41,485 nt of DNA from assembly GCF_003688665.1 (NCBI RefSeq), contig NZ_REFO01000017.1, positions 1-41,485 on the forward strand, read 5' to 3'. Shown one piece after another: positions 7,004 through 16,075 of the stretch; positions within the stretch are counted from its first letter, which is position 1, and every line of letters begins with the position of its first letter. The position numbers and the translations under genes are program-made. The notes below the pieces were generated by a model, which had not been told where the DNA came from, made no database searches, and was given only the letters and a program-made list of their open reading frames with translations. The DNA comes from Hydrogenothermus marinus. Lineage in GTDB: Bacteria; Aquificota; Aquificia; Aquificales; Hydrogenothermaceae.

Positions 7004-10000
7004 ATGAATAAAGAATATAAACTTGGGCTTGCTGGTAAGATAGCAAAAGCTTTTATAAAATCACCTTTAACACCATTATTAGTACTTGCATCTTTGTTAC
7101 TTGGTTTATTTGCAATATTAACTACTCCAAGAGATGAGGAACCTCAAATCGTTGTTCCTATGATAGATATTACAGCTCCATATCCTGGAGTTGAAGCAGA
7201 AGAGGTTAATAAAAAGGTTATAAAACCTCTTGAAAAGATAATGTGGGAAATTCCTGGTGTTGAGTATGTATATTCATATGCAGGAGAAGGATTTGGAGTT
7301 GTTACTGTTAGATTCAAAGTTGGAGCGAATCCAGAAGATAGTTTAGTAAAACTATATAGTAAACTTATGTCTAATTATTATAAAATGCCAAAAGGGGCTA
7401 TGGACCCTATAGTTCAACCTAAATCTATAGATGATGTTCCGATAATGGCAATCACTTTATATAGTGATAAATTAAGTTCTTATCAAATAAGAAAAATAGC
7501 ATCTGTTGTTGAAGATCAACTAAAACAATTAGAAAATATTTCTGAAACAACTATAATAGGATCAAAACCTAAAACTATAAATATATGGTTTGATCCTGAA
7601 AAATTAAATACTTACCATATAATGCTTCCTCAAGTTATACAGATGCTACAATTACAGAATAATGCATTACCAGCTGGAGACATAGAAAAGAATAACTATA
7701 GATACCATGTAAGAGCTGGTAAATTATTTAAATCTATAACCGATGTAAAAAATGTTGTAGTAGGTGTTTATAAAAATAAACCTGTTTATTTAAAGGATGT
7801 AGCTAAGATTTTTGAAGGCGAAGGAAAACCGACTAATTATGTAAAATTTGGTTTTGGACAAGCTTCAGGTAAAGATAAAAATAAACTTTACAATGCAGTA
7901 ACTATAGCTATTGCCAAAAGAACAGGCAGTAATGCAGTTACAGTAGCTCATGCCATTGAAGAAAAACTCAAACTTATGGAAGGAACTATCATCCCAGATG
8001 ATGTAAAAGTAAAAATAACAAGAAATTATGGAGAAACAGCTACTGAAAAAGCAAATGAGCTTATAGAACACCTTTTAATAGCTACATTTTCTATTGTTTT
8101 ACTTATTGCAGTAACCTTAGGATTTAGAGAAAGTTTAATAGTTGCAATTACAATTCCTGTTACCCTTGCAATAGCATTATTTTTAAGTGAAATGTATGGA
8201 TATTCTCTAAATAGAGTTACTCTTTTTGCACTTATATTCTCAATAGGTATTTTAGTAGATAACTCTATAGTTGTTCTTGAAAATATACATAGATGGTTTT
8301 CTATGAGAAAACTTCCTATGGAACAAGCAGCAGTAGTTGCTACAGATGAAGTTGGTAATCCTACAATACTTGCAACATTTGCAGTTATCATAGCTCTTCT
8401 TCCAATGGCTTTTGTATCAGGATTAATGGGACCATATATGAGGCCTATTCCAATAAATGCATCTGTTGCAATGTTTTTCTCAATGGTCCTCGCATTTATA
8501 TTAACTCCATACCTTGCATTAAAATGGCTAAAGCATGATAAAGAACATGAATCTCCTGAAGCTTTAGAAAAAGAAGAAGAAAAAACTGCAGGATTTTTAG
8601 CTGTGCTTTTTGAAAAGATATATATTCCTCTTTTTAGAAGTAGAATAAAAAGATGGGTATTTATAGGATTTTTAGCTATTTTATTACTTGGTTCTATTGG
8701 ACTTCTTGTAAAAAGAGCGGTACTTGTAAAAATGCTTCCTTATGATAATAAAAGTGATCTATTTGTTGTCCTTGATATGCCAGAAAATACTCCTCTTGAA
8801 GAGACATATAAAGTTACTAAAAAGATTACAGATTACATAAAAAATATTAATGAAGTTGAAAACTATGTTAGTTATGTAGGAGTTCCTGCACCTTTTGATT
8901 TTAATGGTTTAGTAAGACATTATTACTTTAGAAAAGCTCCTTATTATGCAATGATTAAGATAAATCTTGTGAATAAATATAAAAGAAAACAGCAGTCCCA
9001 TGAAATTGCTGAAAGAATTAGAGGAGATATTGAAAAAATAGCAAAAGAAAATGGAGCTAAATTTGTTGCAGTAGTAGAGCCTCCTCCAGGTCCTCCAGTA
9101 CTTTCACCAATAGTTGCAGAGATATATGGTCCTGATTATCAAAATCAGTTAAAAATTGCAGAGAAAGTTAAGAAAATATTTGAAAATACAAAAGGTGTAA
9201 TTGATGTAGGTATATACTCCAATATTCCAAGAAAACAGTATATTTTAAAAATAAAGAGAGATATTGCATATAGATATGGAATAAATGATGATATGATAAT
9301 AAAAACAGTAAGGGTTGCTCTATCTGGATATAATGCAGGATTAATTTATGATGGAAATAGTATAGAAGCTGAACAGATAATATTATCCTTTGATCCTAAA
9401 TATAAAAACTCTTTAGAAAATTTACTTGCTATGAAAATACCAACTAAGAAGGGTGCAGTTCCTTTATCAGCATTAGTAGAAGTTGAAAAAGGATTAACTC
9501 ATAAAGAGATATATAGAAAAAATTTACAAGCTGTAGTTTATGTAGTTGCTAATGTTAATGACAGTGTTGGTAGTCCTGTTTATCCAATAATAGATTTATG
9601 GGATAAAATGAAAAGCATAAAAACTCCAGATGGAGACCATCTACAACTTTTATTAACAAAACAGCCTGAATTTACAGATAAATATTACTTAAAATGGGAT
9701 GGAGAATGGCAAGTTACTTATGAAACATTTAGAGATATGGGTATAGCTTTTGCAGTAGCAATTGTTGCTTTATATATATTACTTGTTGGTTGGTTTGGAT
9801 CCTTTAAAATGCCTGCAGTAATAATGTCTCCAATATTATTTACTCTTGTTGGAATAATCCCAGGACACTGGTTAATGGGAGCATTTTTTACAGCAACTTC
9901 TATGATTGGATTTATTGCCTTGGCAGGTATTATTCTTAGAAACTCTATACTACTTGTTCAGTTTGCAGAAGATAAATTAAAAGAAGGTTATTCTGTTGAG

Positions 10001-10261
10001 GAGGCTCTTCTTGAAGCAGGAATAGTAAGAACAAGACCTATTTTATTAACTGCTGCAGCAATTGTAGTTGGTGCTTTTGTTATTATCTTTGATCCTATCT
10101 TTAATGGACTTGCAATATCTTTAATATTTGGTACAGTAGCTTCTACATTGATTACTCTTGTTGTTGTTCCAGTTCTATACTTTATGATTGAAAGAAAAAG
10201 AGCTGAAACTCTTTGTATGGCACCTGCTGTTCCTATAGATGAAGGTAAAAAAGAAAAATAA
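7004..10261 (+). CDS. RND-family efflux permease (AcrB/HAE-like)
   Basis: This inner-membrane proton-driven pump subunit has about 1085 aa. Features in order are TM1 near 12-38, a first periplasmic porter domain, TM2-6 with the TM4 motif IGILVDNSIVVLENI, a cytoplasmic acidic segment (EALEKEEEKT), TM7, a second porter domain, and TM8-12 (AGIILRNSILLVQFAE). TM4 has one Asp followed by Asn where AcrB has Asp-Asp, so the proton relay may use other acidic residues. Substrate cannot be assigned. The frame is open from ATG 6992, but GGAGGAG at 6994-7000 makes ATG 7004 the likely start. It is the last gene of the operon. Confidence 0.92.
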   Translation: MNKEYKLGLAGKIAKAFIKSPLTPLLVLASLLLGLFAILTTPRDEEPQIVVPMIDITAPYPGVEAEEVNKKVIKPLEKIMWEIPGVEYVYSYAGEGFGVVTVRFKVGANPEDSLVKLYSKLMSNYYKMPKGAMDPIVQPKSIDDVPIMAITLYSDKLSSYQIRKIASVVEDQLKQLENISETTIIGSKPKTINIWFDPEKLNTYHIMLPQVIQMLQLQNNALPAGDIEKNNYRYHVRAGKLFKSITDVKNVVVGVYKNKPVYLKDVAKIFEGEGKPTNYVKFGFGQASGKDKNKLYNAVTIAIAKRTGSNAVTVAHAIEEKLKLMEGTIIPDDVKVKITRNYGETATEKANELIEHLLIATFSIVLLIAVTLGFRESLIVAITIPVTLAIALFLSEMYGYSLNRVTLFALIFSIGILVDNSIVVLENIHRWFSMRKLPMEQAAVVATDEVGNPTILATFAVIIALLPMAFVSGLMGPYMRPIPINASVAMFFSMVLAFILTPYLALKWLKHDKEHESPEALEKEEEKTAGFLAVLFEKIYIPLFRSRIKRWVFIGFLAILLLGSIGLLVKRAVLVKMLPYDNKSDLFVVLDMPENTPLEETYKVTKKITDYIKNINEVENYVSYVGVPAPFDFNGLVRHYYFRKAPYYAMIKINLVNKYKRKQQSHEIAERIRGDIEKIAKENGAKFVAVVEPPPGPPVLSPIVAEIYGPDYQNQLKIAEKVKKIFENTKGVIDVGIYSNIPRKQYILKIKRDIAYRYGINDDMIIKTVRVALSGYNAGLIYDGNSIEAEQIILSFDPKYKNSLENLLAMKIPTKKGAVPLSALVEVEKGLTHKEIYRKNLQAVVYVVANVNDSVGSPVYPIIDLWDKMKSIKTPDGDHLQLLLTKQPEFTDKYYLKWDGEWQVTYETFRDMGIAFAVAIVALYILLVGWFGSFKMPAVIMSPILFTLVGIIPGHWLMGAFFTATSMIGFIALAGIILRNSILLVQFAEDKLKEGYSVEEALLEAGIVRTRPILLTAAAIVVGAFVIIFDPIFNGLAISLIFGTVASTLITLVVVPVLYFMIERKRAETLCMAPAVPIDEGKKEK

Positions 10262-10264
10262 TAA

Positions 10265-10291
10265 TAAGCTCCCATTTTGGGAGCTTTTTTT
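10265..10291 (+). terminator. Rho-independent terminator of the RND efflux operon
   Basis: The stem AAGCTCCCA / TGGGAGCTT closes a short loop and is followed at once by a run of seven T residues. It starts 3 nt after the permease stop codon. This is the clearest intrinsic terminator in the window. Confidence 0.92.
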
Positions 10292-10305
10292 GTTATCATA
10301 TTTTA

Positions 10306-10938
10306 ATGATTGCTCTTTATGGTGGAAGCTTTGATCCAGTTCATATAGGCCATTTAAGAATTGCTGAAGATATTAGGGAATATTATGACTTTGAGAAAAT
10401 AATTTTTATTCCTGCATATATATCTCCTTTAAAAAAGAAAGTAAGAGCTTCTGCAGAAGATAGACTTAATATGTTAAGGCTATCTATTAAAGATAATCCA
10501 TATTTTGAAATTTCTGAGTTTGAAATAAAAAAAGGTGGAAAATCTTATACTATAGATACTATAAAACATTTTAAAAATATATTAGGATATAATCCTTATT
10601 TTATAGTTGGTACAGATGCTTTTTTAAGTTTTCATTTATGGAAACAGCCTGAAGATTTATTAAAAATTACAAATTTTATAGTTGTAGGAAGAGGTAAAGA
10701 TAACTTTTTTAATTTAATTGATTATTTAGAAGAAAATTTTCCTTTTGTTAAGGTTTTTAGATCTGAAAAATTAAATACTTCAGAAGTTGGCATATACTAT
10801 TTTGATTGTAGAAGATTAGATATTTCTTCTACTGAAATTAGAAGTAGAATTAAACAGAAAAAAAGTATAAAATATCTTGTCCTTAAAGAAGTAGAAGATT
10901 ATATTTTAAATAAAAAACTATATCTAAGAGGTCAATAA
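10306..10938 (+). CDS. nadD: Nicotinate-nucleotide adenylyltransferase NadD
   Basis: NadD joins ATP and nicotinate mononucleotide to give deamido-NAD, the step after NadC in NAD synthesis. The 210-aa protein has the nucleotidyltransferase motif GGSFDPVHIGHLRIAED (about 5-21) with the HxGH signature, the middle motif YFIVGTDAFLSFHLWKQPEDLL and the C-terminal ISSTEIRSRIK. There is no clear Shine-Dalgarno sequence before ATG 10306, and the gene begins only 14 nt after the upstream terminator; its promoter was not found with confidence. The next gene, clpS, begins directly after its stop codon. NadA of the same pathway is encoded at 20636-21568. Confidence 0.95.
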   Translation: MIALYGGSFDPVHIGHLRIAEDIREYYDFEKIIFIPAYISPLKKKVRASAEDRLNMLRLSIKDNPYFEISEFEIKKGGKSYTIDTIKHFKNILGYNPYFIVGTDAFLSFHLWKQPEDLLKITNFIVVGRGKDNFFNLIDYLEENFPFVKVFRSEKLNTSEVGIYYFDCRRLDISSTEIRSRIKQKKSIKYLVLKEVEDYILNKKLYLRGQ

Positions 10939-11217
10939 ATGGGGATAGGTTTTGAAACAGAAGTTTTAGAGAAAGATAAGACTGATTTAGATATACCTGC
11001 AAAAGTAGTTTTATATGATGATGATTGGCATACATTTGATGAAGTTATAGAACAGCTTATGAAAGCTCTTGGCTGTGATTATCTAACTGCTGAGAAATAT
11101 ACAATGGAAGTTCATACTAAAGGAAAAGCTGTTGTTTTTGAAGGTGATTTTGAAGAAGCTTTAAAAGTAGCAAGCATACTTGAAGAAATAGATTTATCTG
11201 TTGAAATCTTTATTTAA
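10939..11217 (+). CDS. clpS: ATP-dependent Clp protease adaptor ClpS
   Basis: ClpS binds the N-domain of ClpA/ClpC and delivers N-degron substrates. The 92-aa protein has the family core KVVLYDDDWHTFDEVIEQLM (about 23-42), then TAEKYTMEVHTKGKAVVFEG (the helix and strand with the conserved His-x-x-G of the family). The N-terminal 20 residues are the flexible extension. It starts directly after the nadD stop codon, and AGAGGTCAATAA upstream supplies a weak ribosome-binding site. The last 8 nt overlap the convergent kdsB gene tail to tail. No clpA is seen in the window. Confidence 0.92.
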   Translation: MGIGFETEVLEKDKTDLDIPAKVVLYDDDWHTFDEVIEQLMKALGCDYLTAEKYTMEVHTKGKAVVFEGDFEEALKVASILEEIDLSVEIFI

Positions 11218-11935
11218 GGTAATTTTTTACTTTCTTATAGTCTTCTTCTGTATCAACACCTACGCATTCCTTAGATGCTTTTTCCATTTTTATCTTTATT
11301 CCATAATGTAAAAATCTTAATTGTTCTAATTTTTCTACTTCTTCTAAAGGAGAATGTTTAAAATTATAAGCAAAATCAAGTAAAGCCTTTTTTCTATAGC
11401 CATAAATACCTATATGCTTATTTACAAGTTTTTTTTCTTTTAATTCAGTAAAGCTTATATCTCTTCCAAAAGGAATTGGACTTCTTGAAAAGTAAAGGGC
11501 ATAACTTTCTTTATCCATTACTACTTTTACAGCATTTGGATTTAAATAATCTTCCTCTTTTTCTATAGGATAGTAAAGAGATGAAACATCAGAATAATCT
11601 AAAGCATCTATCACTTTTTTTATATCATTTATATCTAATAAAGGTTCATCACCTTGCACATTTATTATTTTTTCTTCGTTTAAATTTTTTGATATGTAAG
11701 CTATTCTGTCAGTTCCACTTTTTAAATCTGAAGGGGTTATATAGATTTGTATAGGTAAATCTTCTAATACTTTTTTTATTTTGTGGCTGTCAGTTGCGAC
11801 AGCCACTTTTACATTTTTTAATTTAAGGCAGTTTTCTACAGTCCATCTTATTAAAGGTTTGCCATTTATATCAAGAAGCATCTTATTTTTAAGTCTTGTA
11901 GAACCTTCTCTTGCAGGTATAACTATAATAGCCAT
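11210..11935 (-). CDS. kdsB: 3-deoxy-manno-octulosonate cytidylyltransferase KdsB
   Basis: KdsB activates Kdo with CTP to CMP-Kdo for transfer to lipid A, so its presence indicates lipopolysaccharide and a diderm envelope. The 241-aa protein opens with IVIPAREGSTRLKNKML (about 4-20), the nucleotide-binding loop, then VAVATDSHKI, IINVQGDEPLL (about 90-100) and YFSRSPIPFGRD, all typical KdsB motifs. It lies 2 nt downstream of the TonB-receptor gene and has no strong Shine-Dalgarno sequence, so it may depend on coupling with that gene. Its stop overlaps clpS by 8 nt. Confidence 0.95.
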   Translation of the reverse strand: MAIIVIPAREGSTRLKNKMLLDINGKPLIRWTVENCLKLKNVKVAVATDSHKIKKVLEDLPIQIYITPSDLKSGTDRIAYISKNLNEEKIINVQGDEPLLDINDIKKVIDALDYSDVSSLYYPIEKEEDYLNPNAVKVVMDKESYALYFSRSPIPFGRDISFTELKEKKLVNKHIGIYGYRKKALLDFAYNFKHSPLEEVEKLEQLRFLHYGIKIKMEKASKECVGVDTEEDYKKVKNYLK

Positions 11936-11937
11936 AA

Positions 11938-13986
11938 TTACATTTTAGCAGATAATGTAAGATATATAAATCTTCCCGGTTCTGCTGTTTTCATGCCACT
12001 GCTAAACGGATTTCTTAAGTATGAAAGATGAGTATAATAGAACTTGTCAAATATATTATCTATTCCAAATCCTACAAAGAAATTTTTAGTTTTATAACCT
12101 GCTTTAAAATTAAATACAGTATAAGATGATGTTTCGCTTTCTTTTAAGGTACTATCTACTTTATTTTGTTTAAATGAATGAATCATTTCAATCTGTACAT
12201 ACTTTATTAAATCATCATAAGATAAAGCAGTCCTTAATTTCAATGGTGGTATTTCTGCTATATCTTTATCTGTTCCATTATCTTTCTTTCCTCTTTGATA
12301 TGCTCCACCAAAATCAAATGTTAAATAATATGGAAATAAAGCTTTTATATTAAAATCTCCACCATAAAATGTAGCTCCTATATTTTTATAACTCATTGCA
12401 TTTTTAGTACCATCTTTTGAAGTTATTTTTGTGATATAGATATAATCATTTAGCTTACTATAAAATCCATTTGCAGAAATAATAAAATTAGCTTTTTTAT
12501 ACTTTATACCAGTATCAAACTCATTATTTTTTACAGGTTTTAAATTAGGGTTTCCTACCCAATCTGGTTTATTCATTGGTCTTTTTAATGCAATATATCT
12601 TTCTTCAGGATCAGGTACTCTAACTGTATGGCCAAAGCCTGCATATATATATGATTTTTTTGCAAAATAATGCTTACTTAGTATAAATCCTGATAAATAA
12701 TTATCAGTTTTTGAGTATAGATAAGAATCATAATACTGACTATATAAATTTTTATTAGCAGTTCCAAAAGCATTTTTATCAGCCTCTGATTTTGTATTAT
12801 CAAATCTTAATCCAAAGCTAAAAATATTTTTATCTATTTTTTTATCTGCTTTTAAAAATAAACCAATATTTTTTATATCTACATCAGGTATCATACCTTT
12901 ATTATCAAGAGTCATTAGCTCATTATCTGCTTTCCAGTTTCTAATAAATCCATCTATTCCTGTTTTTATTTTTGCAAACTCAACTTTAAAATTTTTTTCT
13001 ATTTTAAAACCTTTTACATGAGATTTTGCATAGGTTCTCATCATATATCCTCTGGTAGATTTTGTTCCATCTGTCCAAGAGATAGATGATTTTCTCCATC
13101 TATCTTGCATATCATGTTTAACTTTGTTGTAATATATTTTTGATATTAAATCTAAAGATTTATTTTTATAATCTATAGAATATCTATATGTTCTATCATA
13201 AACTGCATCCATTAAAAGATAAGGATATAAAACATCTTTCGCATCATCATAATTAAAACCTAATTTAAAGATATTTTCTTTATCTGGTGTAATTACAAAT
13301 TTTGTCCATACATTATCTATATCAAATGCTTTATGGTTTTTCTCTGAATCCTTATAATCATTAATAGAATTTGGATGTTTATACTCTGTTATTTTTTTAC
13401 CTTCTCCTGTTTTATAAGGTTTTGAATATCTTTTTTGGTATCCAACAAGAGCTTTTATAAAATTGTTTCCACCTTCTGCAGAAATATATCCTTGCTTGTA
13501 TTGAAATGAACCAATTGTGCCTCCAATTTCTCCATGAATACCTTTTTTAGGATCTTTTGTTTCTACATTAACTAAACCTGCCATAGAACCTTGATTTTCA
13601 ACATCAAAAGGTCCCTCCTTTATTATTACCTTTTCAACATTTAAAGTGGAAACATGAAAAATAGGAGGATCCATTCTATTAGGACAGGCACCATATATCT
13701 TTTCTCCATCTATTAAAACATTTATATTATCTCTTCCAAAACCTCTTAAAACTATATCATTTGCAGTTCCTGCTTTTCTTATATGGCTAATTTCAGGATA
13801 TAACTGGGATAATATTTCTCCTAAATCTACCTGTTTTGTTAATTTTATCTCTTGGCTTTCTGTTTTCTTTTGTTCTACTGAAGTAGTTGGCATTTTTTCT
13901 GATGCTTGGATTTTTTCAATTTTGAAAACTTCTGCATTTGCCATTAAAGGAATGGTTAAAATAGAGCTTAAAGCTAATCTTTTCAT
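11938..13986 (-). CDS. TonB-dependent outer-membrane receptor, OprC/NosA-like copper type
   Basis: This is a 682-aa TonB receptor. It has a signal peptide (1-18, ending MANA), a plug domain (about 45-150, DIVLRGFGRDNINVLIDGEK) and a 22-strand-type beta-barrel to the C-terminus. Two features point to copper: GACPNRMDPP with Cys101 and Met105 (CxxxM), and HDM with His291 and Met293 (HxM). In OprC of Pseudomonas these two motifs form the copper site, at similar spacing (known of the family, recalled, not searched). A TonB box is not obvious near the N-terminus. The upstream region has inverted repeats that could be an operator. kdsB follows 2 nt downstream. Confidence 0.85.
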   Translation of the reverse strand: MKRLALSSILTIPLMANAEVFKIEKIQASEKMPTTSVEQKKTESQEIKLTKQVDLGEILSQLYPEISHIRKAGTANDIVLRGFGRDNINVLIDGEKIYGACPNRMDPPIFHVSTLNVEKVIIKEGPFDVENQGSMAGLVNVETKDPKKGIHGEIGGTIGSFQYKQGYISAEGGNNFIKALVGYQKRYSKPYKTGEGKKITEYKHPNSINDYKDSEKNHKAFDIDNVWTKFVITPDKENIFKLGFNYDDAKDVLYPYLLMDAVYDRTYRYSIDYKNKSLDLISKIYYNKVKHDMQDRWRKSSISWTDGTKSTRGYMMRTYAKSHVKGFKIEKNFKVEFAKIKTGIDGFIRNWKADNELMTLDNKGMIPDVDIKNIGLFLKADKKIDKNIFSFGLRFDNTKSEADKNAFGTANKNLYSQYYDSYLYSKTDNYLSGFILSKHYFAKKSYIYAGFGHTVRVPDPEERYIALKRPMNKPDWVGNPNLKPVKNNEFDTGIKYKKANFIISANGFYSKLNDYIYITKITSKDGTKNAMSYKNIGATFYGGDFNIKALFPYYLTFDFGGAYQRGKKDNGTDKDIAEIPPLKLRTALSYDDLIKYVQIEMIHSFKQNKVDSTLKESETSSYTVFNFKAGYKTKNFFVGFGIDNIFDKFYYTHLSYLRNPFSSGMKTAEPGRFIYLTLSAKM

Positions 13987-14028
13987 AATTATTCTTCCAT
14001 TAATTTAATGTTATTTTAAATAAATATT

Positions 14029-14088
14029 AACATAAATTTAAAACTGAAAACAACAAATATTGTTTTTATGTTTTGGATTTTATATATT
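14029..14088. promoter_or_regulatory. Intergenic inverted repeats between TonB receptor and receiver protein
   Basis: The 151-bp divergent region contains nested inverted repeats: outer arms AACATAAA (14029-14036) and TTTATGTT (14065-14072), and inner arms AAAACAA (14047-14053) and TTGTTTT (14060-14066). On the plus strand TTGTTT (14060-14065), 17 bp, TATATT (14083-14088) is a possible promoter for the gene at 14138. The inner repeat could be an operator acting on both genes. AT-rich sequence makes chance palindromes common, so this is tentative. Confidence 0.4.
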
Positions 14089-14137
14089 AATTTATAAACC
14101 GAAAATAAAAATAAAAGTTTATTAAGGAGCAGAAATT

Positions 14138-15208
14138 ATGAAGATAGCTTTAATAACATTTGATGAAAATTTACAAAATAAATTAATTAATTCTATTGGG
14201 GAAGCATATATACAAGCATATGTAGATAGTATTTCTCTTTTAAAAGATATAGAAAACTTAAAACCATCTATAATTATTTATGATGCATCAGCAGGAGATT
14301 TTGCTATAGATGATTTAAAATTCTTATTGTCTAAGGAAAAATTAAAAGGAAAAGAGTTTAAAGTTTTATATTCTGAAGAAAATCCAATAAAAAAGAAAGA
14401 AATAGAAGCTGAAAATATATCTTTTTATGAAAAGACTAAGGATTTAGATAAATTAATAAAAGAAATTTTAGATGAAATATCAAATTTTGAAGGTAATACT
14501 GAATATAAAGATTTATCTTCACCAATAGAAATTAATGAAAATTTTCAAGAACAAATAGATAATACTGCTTTATTTTCTTCTCCAGAAGATATTGAAAGCT
14601 TATATAATCAAGAAGGTAATAATCTTGATATACAAAATTCGAAAAAAGAGGAAATACCAGGATTTGAAGATATGTTTTCAGATATGACTATGGAGGATTT
14701 TTCTAACATAGAAACACCTATTACAGAGAGTGTAGAAAATAACCTTGAGATTAATAATCAAGATTTATCGCCATCTTTAGAAATACCAGAAATAGAAGAA
14801 GTGAATAGTAAAAATAATATAGAAAAAGAAAAGCCAATTACAGAAAAACCAAAAGAAACTATAAGTTCAAATGTTCCTATAAACTCTGATATAATCAGTT
14901 TTTCTTTGAATAAAGAAGAAATAAAAGAACAAGTTATAAAATTAGCTGTTGATAAACTAGTTTCTTTGATAAAAGAAGACCCAGATATAAAACAGATAAC
15001 AGAAAATATTCAAAAAGATTTTGTTGAAAGATTAAATAAAGAATTAGAAAATTTAAAAGAGGAAATAAGAGCTGAAGTTAAAGGAAAAATTTTAGGAAAA
15101 ATAGAAGAAGAAATAACAAATACTTTAAAACAAGATTTAAAAGATTATATAGCAGATATTACAGCTAAAATAGTAAAAGAAAAGCTTAATCAAATATTTA
15201 ACAAATAA
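14138..15208 (+). CDS. Receiver-domain protein with acidic linker and helical C-terminal domain
   Basis: Residues 1-115 look like a response-regulator receiver: acidic pair Asp9/Glu10, phospho-acceptor candidate Asp49 (IIIYDASAGD), Ser79 and Lys99, with spacing close to CheY. Residues about 118-260 are a low-complexity linker rich in Glu, Asn and Ile. Residues about 265-356 are predicted helical and charged (KLVSLIKEDPDI, then long Lys/Glu helices). There is no DNA-binding domain. I do not recognise the C-terminal domain for certain; it resembles helical tails of receiver proteins in deltaproteobacteria. The start follows AAGGAGCAG. It ends directly against the convergent gene at 15209, and no kinase is adjacent. 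Confidence 0.8.
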   Translation: MKIALITFDENLQNKLINSIGEAYIQAYVDSISLLKDIENLKPSIIIYDASAGDFAIDDLKFLLSKEKLKGKEFKVLYSEENPIKKKEIEAENISFYEKTKDLDKLIKEILDEISNFEGNTEYKDLSSPIEINENFQEQIDNTALFSSPEDIESLYNQEGNNLDIQNSKKEEIPGFEDMFSDMTMEDFSNIETPITESVENNLEINNQDLSPSLEIPEIEEVNSKNNIEKEKPITEKPKETISSNVPINSDIISFSLNKEEIKEQVIKLAVDKLVSLIKEDPDIKQITENIQKDFVERLNKELENLKEEIRAEVKGKILGKIEEEITNTLKQDLKDYIADITAKIVKEKLNQIFNK

Positions 15209-16075
15209 TTATTTTCTTAAAAACAAAAAGCATATTAAGGAAAGTAAAAAAGAAGAAAAAAGTATAAAGATATGAACAAAAACAGAAGATAATAAAGCCA
15301 GCTCTTTATCTATACCTATAAGTAGTAGTACACCGGCAAATCCGCCTTCATAAGTACCTATACCTGCTAATCCATGTATAGGTAAAACAGTTGTTAAATC
15401 TCCTGCTGAAGATGCAAAAAAAAGCTCACTAAGAGATAATTTTATATTTTTTGGCAATATAAAGTAAAAAGATAAAAATTTAAAAAATAAAGTAAAAATA
15501 GAAAGTATATAAAGCTTAAAAATAAAAGTTAAATTAATATTAACAGATTTAAACTTTTCTAATTTCTTTAGTTTTATAATACTTATAATCTTGAAAAATA
15601 ATGCTATTAAAAAAGGTGAAACAATAAGTGTAAAAATTGATAAAGCAATACTATATTCTTTAAAAATAAGAAAAGAAATAAAGAAAAAAATCAATAATGA
15701 GAAACCATCAAAAAGTCTAACTGTTAAAAATGGAATAATACTTTCAGAAAAATTAATATTTTCCTTTTTCATCATATAAAAAAAAGAAAATTCTCCAGTC
15801 CTAAAAGGTAAAAATATATTAAAAACTGTATTGTAAACTGTAATTTTAAAAAGTTTCAGGAAATCTTTAATTTTTAAAACTAAAATCCATCTAATAGTTC
15901 TTGTAATATAGCTTAACAGATATAATAAAAAAGCAATTAGAAAATGAACAAAATCTATTTGAGAAAAAAATTTAATAAATTTATTAAATCCTATAACTTT
16001 ATAAAAAAGATATATAAACCCAACAGATATAAAAACAGAAACAAGTAGTTCAAAAATTTTTAGCTTATTTTTCAA
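15209..16075 (-). CDS. Flippase-like membrane protein (LPG synthase TM / UPF0104 family)
   Basis: This 288-aa integral membrane protein has about seven to eight hydrophobic helices. Family features are LLYLLSYITRTIRWILVLK, the PFRTGEFSFFYMMK segment and, near the C-terminus, ASSAGDLTTVLPIHGLAGIGTYEGGFAG, which is characteristic of the LPG_synthase_TM (PF03706) group. Members of this group move or modify lipid-linked sugars; the precise substrate is unknown. The ATG overlaps the end of the glycosyltransferase gene by 4 nt, a strong sign that the two act on the same polyprenyl-linked intermediate. It is the last gene of the minus-strand run. Confidence 0.82.
   Translation of the reverse strand: MKNKLKIFELLVSVFISVGFIYLFYKVIGFNKFIKFFSQIDFVHFLIAFLLYLLSYITRTIRWILVLKIKDFLKLFKITVYNTVFNIFLPFRTGEFSFFYMMKKENINFSESIIPFLTVRLFDGFSLLIFFFISFLIFKEYSIALSIFTLIVSPFLIALFFKIISIIKLKKLEKFKSVNINLTFIFKLYILSIFTLFFKFLSFYFILPKNIKLSLSELFFASSAGDLTTVLPIHGLAGIGTYEGGFAGVLLLIGIDKELALLSSVFVHIFILFSSFLLSLICFLFLRK

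Noticed and set aside
8026-8391. 121-codon minus-strand open frame in the RND permease gene
   Set aside because: Antisense shadow of a strongly conserved permease region with no ribosome-binding site or family pattern.
10294-10308. Leaderless nadD transcript with -10 box TATCAT just before the ATG
   Set aside because: No matching -35 box at a proper distance, since that space is the terminator; read-through from upstream explains expression as well.
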